Source: Anaerolineae bacterium
GTDB lineage: Bacteria > Chloroflexota > Anaerolineae > Promineifilales > Promineifilaceae
Assembly (NCBI GenBank): GCA_023384355.1
Contig: JAHDWL010000013.1
Span: forward strand, 1-64,000
Length of the DNA stretch: 64,000 nucleotides
Direction: 5' to 3'
Under the pieces are notes generated by a model. That model worked only from the letters and a program-made list of their open reading frames with translations. It searched no databases and was not told the DNA's origin. Each line of letters begins with the position of its first letter. Position 1 is the stretch's first letter. Shown one piece after another: positions 17,593 through 26,147 of this stretch. Position numbers and translations under genes: made by a program.

Positions 17593-18147
17593 CTATTTGC
17601 CGGCCAGCACGGCCGCGGCCGCGGCGCTGAGCGATTGCCGCTCGCGGCGGGCGCGGTCGTGGATGGCCTGATACGCCTCCTCTTCCGATAGCCCGCCCTG
17701 CATCAGCTTGCCCTTGGCGCGGTCGATGAGCTTGCGCGCCGCGAGGTCGGCCTCCAGCCGCGCCGCCCGCTCGGCCAGCGCCTGCGCCTCGCCAAAGCGC
17801 TTGACGGCCAGGGTGATGGCCGCGCCCAGTGCCTCCGTCTCGACCGGCTTGATCAGATACCCCTGAATGGGCAGGTCGGTGGCCCGTTCGATGAGTTCCT
17901 GCTCGCTGAACGCCGTCAGGATGAGGATGGGCAGCTGCCGGTCGGACGTCATCGCCCGCGCCGCCTGCAGGCCGTCGGTGAAGGGCATGCGGATATCGAG
18001 GATGGCCAGGTCGGGCTGCTGTCGCTCGGCCATGCGGATCGCCTCGCGGCCGTTGGTCGCCGCGAGAACCTGATGCCCCATGCCCTCCAGCATGGATTTG
18101 AGGCCGAGCCGGATGATCGATTCATCGTCGGCGATCAGGATCAACAT
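17593..18147 (-). CDS. ANTAR-domain response regulator
   Basis: A 184-residue regulator with an N-terminal receiver (acidic ADDE at residues 6-9, phosphoacceptor D51 in LAILDIRMP, conserved K100 in YLIKP) and a C-terminal ANTAR domain (residues about 120-180, RAKGKLMQGGLSEEEAY). ANTAR proteins bind paired hexaloop hairpins in nascent RNA and block terminators, so this protein should control transcript elongation rather than bind promoters. The adjacent HisKA_2 kinase is the expected partner, as in EutW/EutV. Its RNA targets were not identified with confidence. Confidence 0.92.
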   Translation of the reverse strand: MLILIADDESIIRLGLKSMLEGMGHQVLAATNGREAIRMAERQQPDLAILDIRMPFTDGLQAARAMTSDRQLPILILTAFSEQELIERATDLPIQGYLIKPVETEALGAAITLAVKRFGEAQALAERAARLEADLAARKLIDRAKGKLMQGGLSEEEAYQAIHDRARRERQSLSAAAAAVLAGK

Positions 18148-18209
18148 AAGTGCCGCCCTCGCCGAATGGAGATTTTGCCGCGCTTCTTTTCAGTCATCAA
18201 GGAATAACA

Positions 18210-18238
18210 ATTATAAGGACTGGAGCGCCTTGCCGAAA
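18210..18238 (-). promoter_or_regulatory. Candidate promoter for the ANTAR regulator
   Basis: On the minus strand a perfect TATAAT (18215-18210) lies 17 bases after TTTCGG. It falls in the 106-base gap between kinase and regulator, so the regulator may be transcribed separately as well as by readthrough. The -35 box is weak. Confidence 0.4.
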
Positions 18239-18253
18239 GGCATGGGAACACCC

Positions 18254-19867
18254 TCATTCCAGCCCCACATCATCGGGCCGTTCGGCCGCGCGGGGCAGCC
18301 GGATGCACGCCTCGGTGCCGGCCGGCAGGCGGTTGAACAGCAACTCGCCGTTCAGGTCGTCGGCGATCAGCGTCCCGGCGATCTCCAGCCCCAGGCTGCG
18401 GCCGATCTCGTCGGGCAAGCCGATGCCGTCGTCGCTGACCAGGATCATCAGGGCGTCGGGCGTGCGGGCCAGCGAGATGTCGATCTTCCCGGCGCGGCGG
18501 CCGACGAAGGCGTGCTCCAGGCTGTTCTGGATCAGCTCGTTGACCACGACCGCCAGCGCGGTGGCCGCCCGGCTGGGCAATTGCAGGTTGTCGCCGCGCA
18601 CGGCAATCTCCACGTCCTGATTGGGCCGGGCCAGACCCGTCATGGTGGTACGGGCAATCCGATCCAGCACTTCCCGCACGTTGACCAGCCGGAAGCCCTG
18701 CTCGGAGAGAATCTCGTGGACGGCGGCGATGCTGCGGATGCGGTGGATGTTGGTCAGCAGCACGCGGCGCGTCTCCAGCCGATCGGCGTCGGGCAGCTGC
18801 AGCTGCATCAGCATGGCCACCGTCTGGAGATTGTTCTTGATGCGGTGGTGCATCTCGCGCACGACGGCGGCGCTGGTGACAAGGCGGGCGTTCTCGATGG
18901 CCAGCGCCGTCTGGTTGGCCAGCGTCGTCAGGAGCGCCATCTGGTCCTCGTTGAAGGTGTGACCGGGTGGGCCGAGGCAGACGAGGACGCCGATGACGCG
19001 ATCCTGAATGCTGAGGGGCACGATCAGCGTCGCCCCCTCGTCCGGGGCGGCCGGCGGCCGGCTGATGACACTGTGAGCGTCGTCCAGGGCCTCGGCCAGC
19101 GTGGCGGCGTCGGGCAGGGGCGCGCCCGCGCCGGCCGGCGTGGTGAAGGCCGGGCCGCCGGCCGGGCGACCCAGATCGTCGCCGCCGCTCTCCAGCAGAT
19201 GAATGGAGCAGGCCACAGCCCCCACCGTGCGCGCCGCCAGCTCCGTGACCACCGACAGGATCTCATCCAGATATTGCGGCGAGGTAATTGCCTCGCTGAC
19301 CTGGGCCAGCATGCGCAGGTCGTCCAGCTGCCGGCGCTGCCGGTCATAGAGGCGAGCCTTCACCAGCGCCCCGGCGGCCAGATCGCTGATGAGGGCCAGT
19401 ATCTCGATCTCCTCGCGGGAATACTCCCGCGGCTCGGCTGTCTGCACGTTGAGCGCGCCGATGGGCCGCTGCTCCAGCACGAGGGGCACGGCCAGCAACG
19501 ATCGGAACCGCACTTCCTCGGTGTCGTCGACCCATTTGAAGTGGGGGTCGTGCTGGGCGTCGGCGGCAAAGACGGGGCGGTTTTCGGCCACGGCGTGGCC
19601 GGTCATCCCCTCGCCGATCAGCAGGGTGGCGCGCCCTAACGCCTGCCGCGCCAGGCCGGTGGAAGCCCGCAGGCGCAACGTCCGGTCGTCAGCATCCAGC
19701 AGATAGATCGTGCAGGAGTTGACCCCCATGACCTCGGTGGTCTTGCGGGCGATGAGGTCGAGGGTGGTGTCCAGGTCCCAGGCGGCGCTGAGGGAGCGGG
19801 CGATCTCGCGCAGGGCGGCGAAGGAACGGGAGCGCGGGAATCGGCCGGCGGCCTCGGCGGTGTTCAT
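18254..19867 (-). CDS. GAF-GAF-HisKA_2 sensor histidine kinase
   Basis: A soluble sensor kinase of 537 residues with no membrane span. Two GAF domains come first (about 25-165 and 190-330). The dimerisation domain is of the HisKA_2 type: EMHHRIKNNLQT with phospho-histidine near residue 341. The ATPase domain follows (VVNELIQNSLEHAF N-box, DDGIGLPDE G-box, about 430-535). HisKA_2 kinases typically pair with ANTAR regulators, and one is encoded directly downstream. The GAF ligand is unknown, so the stimulus is probably a cytosolic small molecule or redox state. Confidence 0.92.
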   Translation of the reverse strand: MNTAEAAGRFPRSRSFAALREIARSLSAAWDLDTTLDLIARKTTEVMGVNSCTIYLLDADDRTLRLRASTGLARQALGRATLLIGEGMTGHAVAENRPVFAADAQHDPHFKWVDDTEEVRFRSLLAVPLVLEQRPIGALNVQTAEPREYSREEIEILALISDLAAGALVKARLYDRQRRQLDDLRMLAQVSEAITSPQYLDEILSVVTELAARTVGAVACSIHLLESGGDDLGRPAGGPAFTTPAGAGAPLPDAATLAEALDDAHSVISRPPAAPDEGATLIVPLSIQDRVIGVLVCLGPPGHTFNEDQMALLTTLANQTALAIENARLVTSAAVVREMHHRIKNNLQTVAMLMQLQLPDADRLETRRVLLTNIHRIRSIAAVHEILSEQGFRLVNVREVLDRIARTTMTGLARPNQDVEIAVRGDNLQLPSRAATALAVVVNELIQNSLEHAFVGRRAGKIDISLARTPDALMILVSDDGIGLPDEIGRSLGLEIAGTLIADDLNGELLFNRLPAGTEACIRLPRAAERPDDVGLE

Positions 19868-19929
19868 GCCGGATGATTATAACGAAACCCCCGGCAGAAA
19901 CCGCGCATTTCCGAAAAACCCGGTTTCTA

Positions 19930-19938
19930 TGCTATACT
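19930..19938 (+). promoter_or_regulatory. Extended -10 promoter for the GT2 gene
   Basis: TGCTATACT is an extended -10 element (TGn plus TATACT) in the 169-base gap between the divergent kinase and the GT2 gene. It would give a leader of roughly 90 bases. No clear -35 box is needed for this class. Confidence 0.4.
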
Positions 19939-20036
19939 TTCCAGGCTATCCGCCCGCGGGGAGCGAGAGCCGGACGCAACGCGAAAATCATGCGGCGACG
20001 CCCGAGAGCGCGCCGGTCAGGAGTTGAACTGCTAAC

Positions 20037-20726
20037 GTGAAAGTATCGGTCATCATCCCGGTCTATAACGAACTGTCCACCGTCGAGCCGGCCGTCAGGG
20101 CCGTGCTGGCGGTGAATGAAGCCGACGAGATCGTCATCGTCGACGACGGCTCCACCGACGGCACGCGAGACCTGTATCCCGCCATCCAGGCGCTGGACGA
20201 TTCCATCCGCATCATTCTGCACGAGAAGAACAAGGGCAAGGGCGCGGCCGTCCGCACGGGCTTCGCCAACGCCACCGGCGACATCTTCCTCATCCAGGAC
20301 GCCGACCTCGAATATGACCCGCGGGACTATCCCGCGCTGCTGCGGCCTATCGTCGAGGGGCGGGCGGCCGTCGTCTACGGCTCCCGCTTCCGCGGCGGCC
20401 CGACGAAAACGATGTTCTTCTGGCACATGGTCGGCAACAAGATGCTGACCTTCATCACCAATATCGTCTACAACACGATCCTGACCGACATGGAGACGTG
20501 CTACAAGGTGTTTCGCGCCGATGTCGTGCGCGACATCCCGCTCCGCTCCAAGGGCTTCGAGTTCGAGCCGGAGATCACGTCCAAGGTGCTGAAGCGCGGT
20601 CATCGCATCTACGAAGTCCCCATCTCTTACAACGGCCGCGAATTTGAAGAGGGCAAGAAGCTGAACCCATGGCGCGAGGGGCCGAAGGCGCTGTATTACT
20701 TGCTCAAGTATCGCTTCGTCGACTAG
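20037..20726 (+). CDS. GT2 glycosyltransferase, DPM1/DPG-synthase-like
   Basis: An inverting GT-A transferase of 229 residues that probably makes polyprenyl-phosphate-hexose from a nucleotide sugar. GTG at 20037 is the start (AGGAG lies 13 bases upstream) and gives MKVSVIIPVYNE. The donor motifs are IVIVDDGSTDGTRD and the DXD-like IQDADLEYDPRDYP. There is no C-terminal membrane pair, unlike GtrB-type enzymes. Its product would suit the GT-C-like membrane enzyme encoded next. Confidence 0.85.
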   Translation: MKVSVIIPVYNELSTVEPAVRAVLAVNEADEIVIVDDGSTDGTRDLYPAIQALDDSIRIILHEKNKGKGAAVRTGFANATGDIFLIQDADLEYDPRDYPALLRPIVEGRAAVVYGSRFRGGPTKTMFFWHMVGNKMLTFITNIVYNTILTDMETCYKVFRADVVRDIPLRSKGFEFEPEITSKVLKRGHRIYEVPISYNGREFEEGKKLNPWREGPKALYYLLKYRFVD

Positions 20727-20755
20727 CGCGCCCGGGTTCGCCGTTCGGGGAGACG

Positions 20756-20802
20756 CCTGACGGGTTCGTTCCTCGGAGGAACCCCGCGATGAACCGGTCA
20801 GG
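20756..20802 (+). other. Nested inverted repeat between GT2 and PMT-like genes
   Basis: CCTGACGGGTTC (20756-20767) pairs with GAACCGGTCAGG (20791-20802) with one mismatch. Inside it GTTCCT and AGGAAC form a second hairpin (20768-20782). No T-run follows. Confidence 0.5.
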
Positions 20803-20808
20803 TTTGTC

Positions 20809-22260
20809 ATGATGCGAGCCGGGCGGCTGGGCCTGTTGGCGTGTTGCTGGGTCGGGGCGGCGCTCCGGTTTCGCGGCCTGTTCGCCAACAGCTTCCACGT
20901 CGACGAGGCGCTCTTTGCCGCCTGGGCGCGGCAGATCGCCGTGTGGCGCGACCCGCTGCTGGCGATGCAGCCGGTGGACAAGCCGCCGCTCCTGTTCTAT
21001 CTCCAGGCGCTGTTCTACCCGCTGCTGGGGCCGGTCGAATGGCCGGCGCGCCTGCCGTCGCTCATCGCCTCGCTGCTGTTAATCCCTCTCACCGCCCAGC
21101 TCGCCCGGCGACTGACCGGCGACCGCGCCGCCGCGCTCGTCGCCGCGGCGATCGTCGCCGTCGCGCCGCTGACCGTGCAGTTCAGCGCCACCGCCTTCAG
21201 CGACCCGCTGCTGACGTTCTGGCTGACGGCCGCGCTCACCTGCGCTGCCGGGCGGCCCGCAAGCCGGGCGGGACGATCCGGCCCACTCCTGGCCGGGTTG
21301 TTCTTCGGTCTGGCGTTGGCCACCAAGTATCAGGCGGCCCTCTTCCTGCCTCTCTTGCTGGGGCTGGGCTGGCTGCGCGGCTGGCGGCGAGGGGACTGGG
21401 CGCGCGGGCTAATAGGCGGGCTGATCGCCCTCGGCCCGGTCATCGTCTGGCTGTGGGCGGCCGGCGAGGGGGTAATCGCCCGCCAATGGCTGAACATCGG
21501 CGGCATCCGCCCCGCCCGATCCTGGGAGCTGTGGCCCCGAATGAATCAGGCGGCGGCTCTCTGGCGGGTGGCCCTGGGCCTGCCGCTGATCGCGGCCGGT
21601 CTCGGCGCTGGGCTGGCGTGGCTCCTTCGCCGGCGGGGCCGCTCGCCGCTGCCGGAAGTCTGGCTGGTGGCGCTGTTTGTGGCCGGCTACCTGCTGATCC
21701 ACTGGTTGTGGGCCGTGCCGATCTGGGATCGCTACCTGCTGCCGGTCATGCCGCTGGTCGCCATCCTGATCGGCCGGGGCGTGTCGGCGGCGCTCTCCCC
21801 CGGCGATCGTCGCCCGGCCCGGCGATACGCCCTGTGGGGGCTGGTCGTGGCTCTGGCGTTGGCCCACCTGCCCATCGCCGCGGCCGCCCGCGCCGGTCGC
21901 TACCCCATCGGCGGCCGACCCGACGCCGACGGCGGCGCGGCGGCGGCCGCCCGGCTGCTGGAAGATGCCCCATACGGCACTGTCCTGTATGATCACTGGT
22001 ATAGTTGGCAATGGCGCTATCATCTCTTCGACGGGCGAGTGTATGTGAGCTGGTTTCCCGATGCTGAGGCCCTGTTGGGCGATCTGGCGGTCTTCGCCGG
22101 GAGCGGCCCGGCGCGATATATCGCCCTGCCCGCTTCCCCGGCGGCGCGGCCGGTGGCGCGTCGGCTGGCGCAGCACGGGTTCCTGCTGGAGCCGCTGGCC
22201 GGGCAAGACGGGCGAGCGGCCATGACGATCTACCGGATCGTGCCGGGGGCGGCCGAATGA
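20809..22260 (+). CDS. PMT/ArnT-like GT-C glycosyltransferase
   Basis: A polytopic membrane protein of 483 residues with about eleven spans. The first periplasmic loop carries FHVDEALFAAWARQIA, the acidic DE pair typical of GT39/GT83-like enzymes, followed by PVDKPPLLFYLQ, the KPPL motif shared by ArnT and PMT relatives. These enzymes use polyprenyl-phosphate-sugars, which the GT2 just upstream could supply. Its stop overlaps the next start by 4 bases. The acceptor is unknown. Confidence 0.8.
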   Translation: MMRAGRLGLLACCWVGAALRFRGLFANSFHVDEALFAAWARQIAVWRDPLLAMQPVDKPPLLFYLQALFYPLLGPVEWPARLPSLIASLLLIPLTAQLARRLTGDRAAALVAAAIVAVAPLTVQFSATAFSDPLLTFWLTAALTCAAGRPASRAGRSGPLLAGLFFGLALATKYQAALFLPLLLGLGWLRGWRRGDWARGLIGGLIALGPVIVWLWAAGEGVIARQWLNIGGIRPARSWELWPRMNQAAALWRVALGLPLIAAGLGAGLAWLLRRRGRSPLPEVWLVALFVAGYLLIHWLWAVPIWDRYLLPVMPLVAILIGRGVSAALSPGDRRPARRYALWGLVVALALAHLPIAAAARAGRYPIGGRPDADGGAAAAARLLEDAPYGTVLYDHWYSWQWRYHLFDGRVYVSWFPDAEALLGDLAVFAGSGPARYIALPASPAARPVARRLAQHGFLLEPLAGQDGRAAMTIYRIVPGAAE

Positions 22261-25115
22261 ACCGACCGGGCGGGACAATGCCCGGGCGCGGTTGGGCGGG
22301 CAGCCTGGCGGCCGGCGTCGCCCTGGCGGGGCTGGTCTTGCTGTTCTTCAACCGCATGGCCTTCAGCAATCTGATCCTCGCCCGCGGCGACACCCTGCTC
22401 TATTTCTACCCGTACTGGACGGCGGCGGCCGCCGCGCTGCAAGGCGGGCGAGTTCCCCTGTGGAACCCCGACATCTTCATGGGCGTCCCGTTTCTGGCCA
22501 ACAGTCAGGCGGGCTTCTTCTACCCGCTCAATTGGCCGCTGTGGCTCCTCGTCCCGACGCCCTGGGCCGTGAACGGGGCCATCATGATCCACATCGCCAT
22601 CGCCGGATGGGGCGCATACCTCGCCGGGCGGCGGACGCTGGCGCTGGAGAGGGTCGCGGCGTGGCTGGCGGCGGCGCTGTTCGCCCTCGGCGGCTACCTG
22701 ACGGCGCAGGTCGAGCACATCAACCAGTTGCAGGGGCTGGCCTGGCTGCCGTGGTTCTTCGTCGCCGTGGCGCCGATCGCCGGCCCGGCGACGGGTCAGG
22801 ATCGGCGTGCGCTACCGGCGGTCGTCGTCGTCGGCGCGTTGTTTGCCCTGCAACTGCTGGCCGGGCACACGCAGACGGCTTTCATCAGCGGGGTCGCCGT
22901 CGCCCTGTGGCTGTTCTTCCACGCGCTGGGCAGCTTCGGCCACACCGGGCGCAACCGGACGCGCGTGATCCTGCGGCCGGCGCTGGTCATGCTGGCCGGC
23001 GCGGGGCTGGCGGCGCTGATCGCGGCCGTGCAGCTGCTGCCGACGATCGAGCTGACCGGTCAATCCAGCCGGCAGGGCGGGCTGTCGCCCAACGAGGTGC
23101 TCTCGTTTTCCTGGAACCCGCTCCACCTGACGCGGTCGTTGCTGCCCGGCTATGGCCAGTCACTTTTCAGCGAATACGTGGCTTTCCTGCCCCTGACGGC
23201 GCTAGCCCTCGCGTTCGCCGGCGGCTGGGTCTGGCGCAGGAATCCAGCCGTCCGGCCGTGGCTGTTTCTGCTGGTGGCCATGCTGTTGCTAGCCCTCGGT
23301 CGCTTCACGCCGCTCTATCACGTGCTCAGCCACGCGCCGGGCTTCGACCTGTTCCGCGCGCCGGCGCGCTGGCTGGCCGTGGCCGCCCTGGCCGCCGCCC
23401 TGCTGGCGGGTCACGGCTGGCAGCGGCTATATCAGTTCGCTGCCTCGGACTACCCCACCGCCGCGGCGCGGGACAGGGCGCGGCGCGATCTCGTTCGCCC
23501 GCTGGTCGCGGCCGGGCTGTTCCTGGCGCTGGTCATTGCCTGGGGCTACGCGGCCGGCTGGCCGGCGCGATTCATCCCCGCCGGGTCGGAAGCGCCGTTT
23601 GAATACCCCCACCCCCTGACCCTGCTCGGCTGGCTGATCGAGTTCGCGCTGGGGGCGCTGCTGCTGTGGGTCATCCTCGGCGGTCCGTCGGATAGGGCGC
23701 GCCGGGCGACCCGGGAGCTGATCGTCCTCATGCTGGCCGCGCTGTGGCTCGGCTCGCGGGGCCTGCCGTACAATCAGCTGACGACACCCGAAGCTTACTT
23801 CGACCTGCGGCCGCCGCAAGCCCGACTGGTCGCCCTGGCCACGTGCGCCGTCCCGGACTCGCCGTGCATCGCGCCGCCCGGCCGCTTTCTCAGTCTCTCC
23901 GGCATCTTTTTCGACACCGGCGATCTGCCGGAGATCGAGTTGATGTACGCCGACCAGCTAGACCCGCAGGCCATCTACGATTACGTTGTAGCGGTCAAGC
24001 ACAAGGAAGTCCTGTCGCCCAATCTGTCGATGATCGCCGCCGTGCCCTCGATTGACGGCTTCGACGGCGGCATCCTGCCCCTGCGGGTCTACTCGGAAGC
24101 GATGCGGCTCATCCTGCCCGACGGCGAAACGACGACCGACGGGCGATTGCGCGAATTCCTGACGGCCTCCCCCGAACCGCGCTGGATGAGCCTGTTCAAC
24201 GGCCGCTATCTGATCACCGACAAGACCGGCGACGTGTGGCGCGACGGCGTGTTCTTCGACCAGCAACACCCGGTCGAGGCCGGGCCGGATCCGGTTGAGA
24301 TCGCCGCGATCCCCGCCTACGAGGCGACGGAAATCCGGCTGATTGCCGACGGGGCGGCCCCTGACCTCAGCGTCCGGGCCGGCGGCGAAACGTGGGCGAT
24401 CGCGCCGCAGGCGGGCGACGAACCCGGTCTCTACACGGCGACCCTGCCGCAGCCGGCCACGCTGGAGAGCATCACGCTGCGGCCGTGCGCGGAACCATGC
24501 CTTGTGCGGGCCATGACGCTTGTCGACGGCCGCGACGGGACGTTCCAACCCCTGACGATGCCGCCCTACCGCCTCATCTTCTCCGGCGACGTGAAGATAT
24601 ATGAGAATCTCGCATCCCTGCCGCGGGCCTTCGTGGTCCATGAGTGGCAGCAGGTAGCTGACGAGTCCGCCGCCGTCACCGCGATGCGCCGGGAGACGTT
24701 CGACCCCGCAGCCGCGGCCGTCGTCGAGGGCGGCGGGCCGGTCGCCGCGCCGCCGGGGAGCGGCACGGGCGAGGTGGACATCACCCATTACTCGCCGGAA
24801 TCCGTCAGCTTGCGCGTGACGAGTGACGTTCCGGGCCTGCTCGTCCTGACCGACGCCTATTACCCCGGCTGGGAGGCCACGGTCGACGGCCGGCCGGCGA
24901 CGATCGTGAAGAGTGACGTGATGTTCCGCGGGGTCTTCATCGATTCCGGCGAGCATGAAGTGGTTTTCCGCTACCGGCCGCAGACCGTGAGGGTTGGAGC
25001 CTGGCTATCGGCGATGGGCGTCGGCCTGCTAATCATCGCGGTTGTGGTCATTTTTCGTTACACCAGCTCCGACAGATCTCCTGCCCGCCGGAATGATGAT
25101 GAAGAGGAGGGATGA
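22257..25115 (+). CDS. YfhO-family large membrane protein
   Basis: A 952-residue membrane protein. Residues 1-520 hold about twelve spans. LARGDTLLYFYPYW in the first loop and VPLWNPDIFMG are hallmarks of the YfhO family, which shares the GT-C architecture and in Bacillus helps glycosylate lipoteichoic acid. Residues about 540-900 form a large extracytoplasmic domain ending in YYPGWEATVDGRPATIV, also typical of YfhO. One more span closes the protein. It overlaps both neighbours by 4 bases (ATGA), so these genes form one translationally coupled unit. Confidence 0.8.
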   Translation: MNRPGGTMPGRGWAGSLAAGVALAGLVLLFFNRMAFSNLILARGDTLLYFYPYWTAAAAALQGGRVPLWNPDIFMGVPFLANSQAGFFYPLNWPLWLLVPTPWAVNGAIMIHIAIAGWGAYLAGRRTLALERVAAWLAAALFALGGYLTAQVEHINQLQGLAWLPWFFVAVAPIAGPATGQDRRALPAVVVVGALFALQLLAGHTQTAFISGVAVALWLFFHALGSFGHTGRNRTRVILRPALVMLAGAGLAALIAAVQLLPTIELTGQSSRQGGLSPNEVLSFSWNPLHLTRSLLPGYGQSLFSEYVAFLPLTALALAFAGGWVWRRNPAVRPWLFLLVAMLLLALGRFTPLYHVLSHAPGFDLFRAPARWLAVAALAAALLAGHGWQRLYQFAASDYPTAAARDRARRDLVRPLVAAGLFLALVIAWGYAAGWPARFIPAGSEAPFEYPHPLTLLGWLIEFALGALLLWVILGGPSDRARRATRELIVLMLAALWLGSRGLPYNQLTTPEAYFDLRPPQARLVALATCAVPDSPCIAPPGRFLSLSGIFFDTGDLPEIELMYADQLDPQAIYDYVVAVKHKEVLSPNLSMIAAVPSIDGFDGGILPLRVYSEAMRLILPDGETTTDGRLREFLTASPEPRWMSLFNGRYLITDKTGDVWRDGVFFDQQHPVEAGPDPVEIAAIPAYEATEIRLIADGAAPDLSVRAGGETWAIAPQAGDEPGLYTATLPQPATLESITLRPCAEPCLVRAMTLVDGRDGTFQPLTMPPYRLIFSGDVKIYENLASLPRAFVVHEWQQVADESAAVTAMRRETFDPAAAAVVEGGGPVAAPPGSGTGEVDITHYSPESVSLRVTSDVPGLLVLTDAYYPGWEATVDGRPATIVKSDVMFRGVFIDSGEHEVVFRYRPQTVRVGAWLSAMGVGLLIIAVVVIFRYTSSDRSPARRNDDEEEG

Positions 25116-26092
25116 TAGTGCCGGTCATGAGCACATATATCAAACAATTATCGCCGATAAACTGGCGCGAGACGTTGCGCAACTATCTGCTTCTGACCCT
25201 CGGCGCGATCGTCATGATGTTCAATTTCAACATCTTCTGGGCGCCCAGCAACATCGCGCCGGGCGGCGTGGGCGGGCTGTCGCTCATCCTCAACTACCAC
25301 ACCGGCATCCCGCGCGGCATCGGGATGCTGCTGATTAACATACCGCTGATCGCGCTGGGCTTCTGGAAGCTTGGCCGCTTTCGCTTTCTCGTCCGCACGT
25401 TGTATGTGACCATTATCTATACCGTCGGCGTCGACGTCACCGCCCGCTTTCTGCCGCCGGAGGGCATCGTCAACGACCTGTTGTTGGCGGCGCTCTATGG
25501 CGGTGTGCTAGGCGGCATCGGCTACGGCCTGGTCGTCCACGGCCGGGGCATGGTCAGCGGGACGGGCATCATCAGCCGCATCATCCAGTTGCGCACCGGC
25601 ATCCCGCTCAGCCAGCTCTACATCTTCATCGACGGGTTCATCATCATCGCCCTCGGCTTGACCTTCGGCTGGGAGCGGGCGCTCTACGGGTTGATCATGC
25701 TGTTCGTGATGGGTCTGGCGTCTGATTACGTTCTGGAAGGCCCCAGTGTCATCAGGGTGGTCTTCATCGTCACCGACCAGCCGGAGAAGGTCGGCGAGAT
25801 GCTGATGAAGCGTCTCGGCGTGGGCGTGACGCGCTGGATGGGGGAAGGGATGTATACCAACGAAGAACGCAGCATCCTGTTTTGCACGGTGGCCCGGCCG
25901 GATGTCGAGATACTCAGTTCGGTCGTCTCGGAAATTGACTCAAGCGCCTTCGTGGTAATCGGCCAGGGGCATCAGACCAAAGGCGGCATGGTGCGGCCGC
26001 CCGTGTTCGGCAAACCCAGGACGGAAGGGTCGCGGCAGGCGATGGCGGAGCTTAATCAATCCTCAGGGGATGTGCGCGGCGAAGGCGGATAG
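25112..26092 (+). CDS. YitT family membrane protein
   Basis: A 326-residue protein with five or six membrane spans and a C-terminal soluble DUF2179 domain (about 230-300, RVVFIVTDQPEKVGEML). LGAIVMMFNFNIFWAPSNIA and PGGVGGLSLILNY are characteristic of the YitT (DUF161) family. Its function is unresolved. ATG at 25112 overlaps the preceding stop; a second in-frame ATG follows at 25127. Pairing with YfhO is not standard. Confidence 0.85.
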   Translation: MIVPVMSTYIKQLSPINWRETLRNYLLLTLGAIVMMFNFNIFWAPSNIAPGGVGGLSLILNYHTGIPRGIGMLLINIPLIALGFWKLGRFRFLVRTLYVTIIYTVGVDVTARFLPPEGIVNDLLLAALYGGVLGGIGYGLVVHGRGMVSGTGIISRIIQLRTGIPLSQLYIFIDGFIIIALGLTFGWERALYGLIMLFVMGLASDYVLEGPSVIRVVFIVTDQPEKVGEMLMKRLGVGVTRWMGEGMYTNEERSILFCTVARPDVEILSSVVSEIDSSAFVVIGQGHQTKGGMVRPPVFGKPRTEGSRQAMAELNQSSGDVRGEGG

Positions 26093-26147
26093 GTTATTCT
26101 AACCAGCCGTAGATTATTGGAGCTTTCCGTTCAGGTCCAGATAGCTA

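Noticed and set aside
18080-19639. A 519-codon plus-strand frame opposite the histidine kinase
   Set aside because: It mirrors the kinase gene, is rich in Gln/Gly/His/Val and has no motif.
20756-20802. Intrinsic terminator after the GT2 gene
   Set aside because: The hairpin is good but no T-run follows.
20037-26092. A complete lipid-linked glycosylation pathway
   Set aside because: GT2, PMT-like and YfhO-like genes suggest one, but no flippase or acceptor gene can be identified, so only individual roles are stated.
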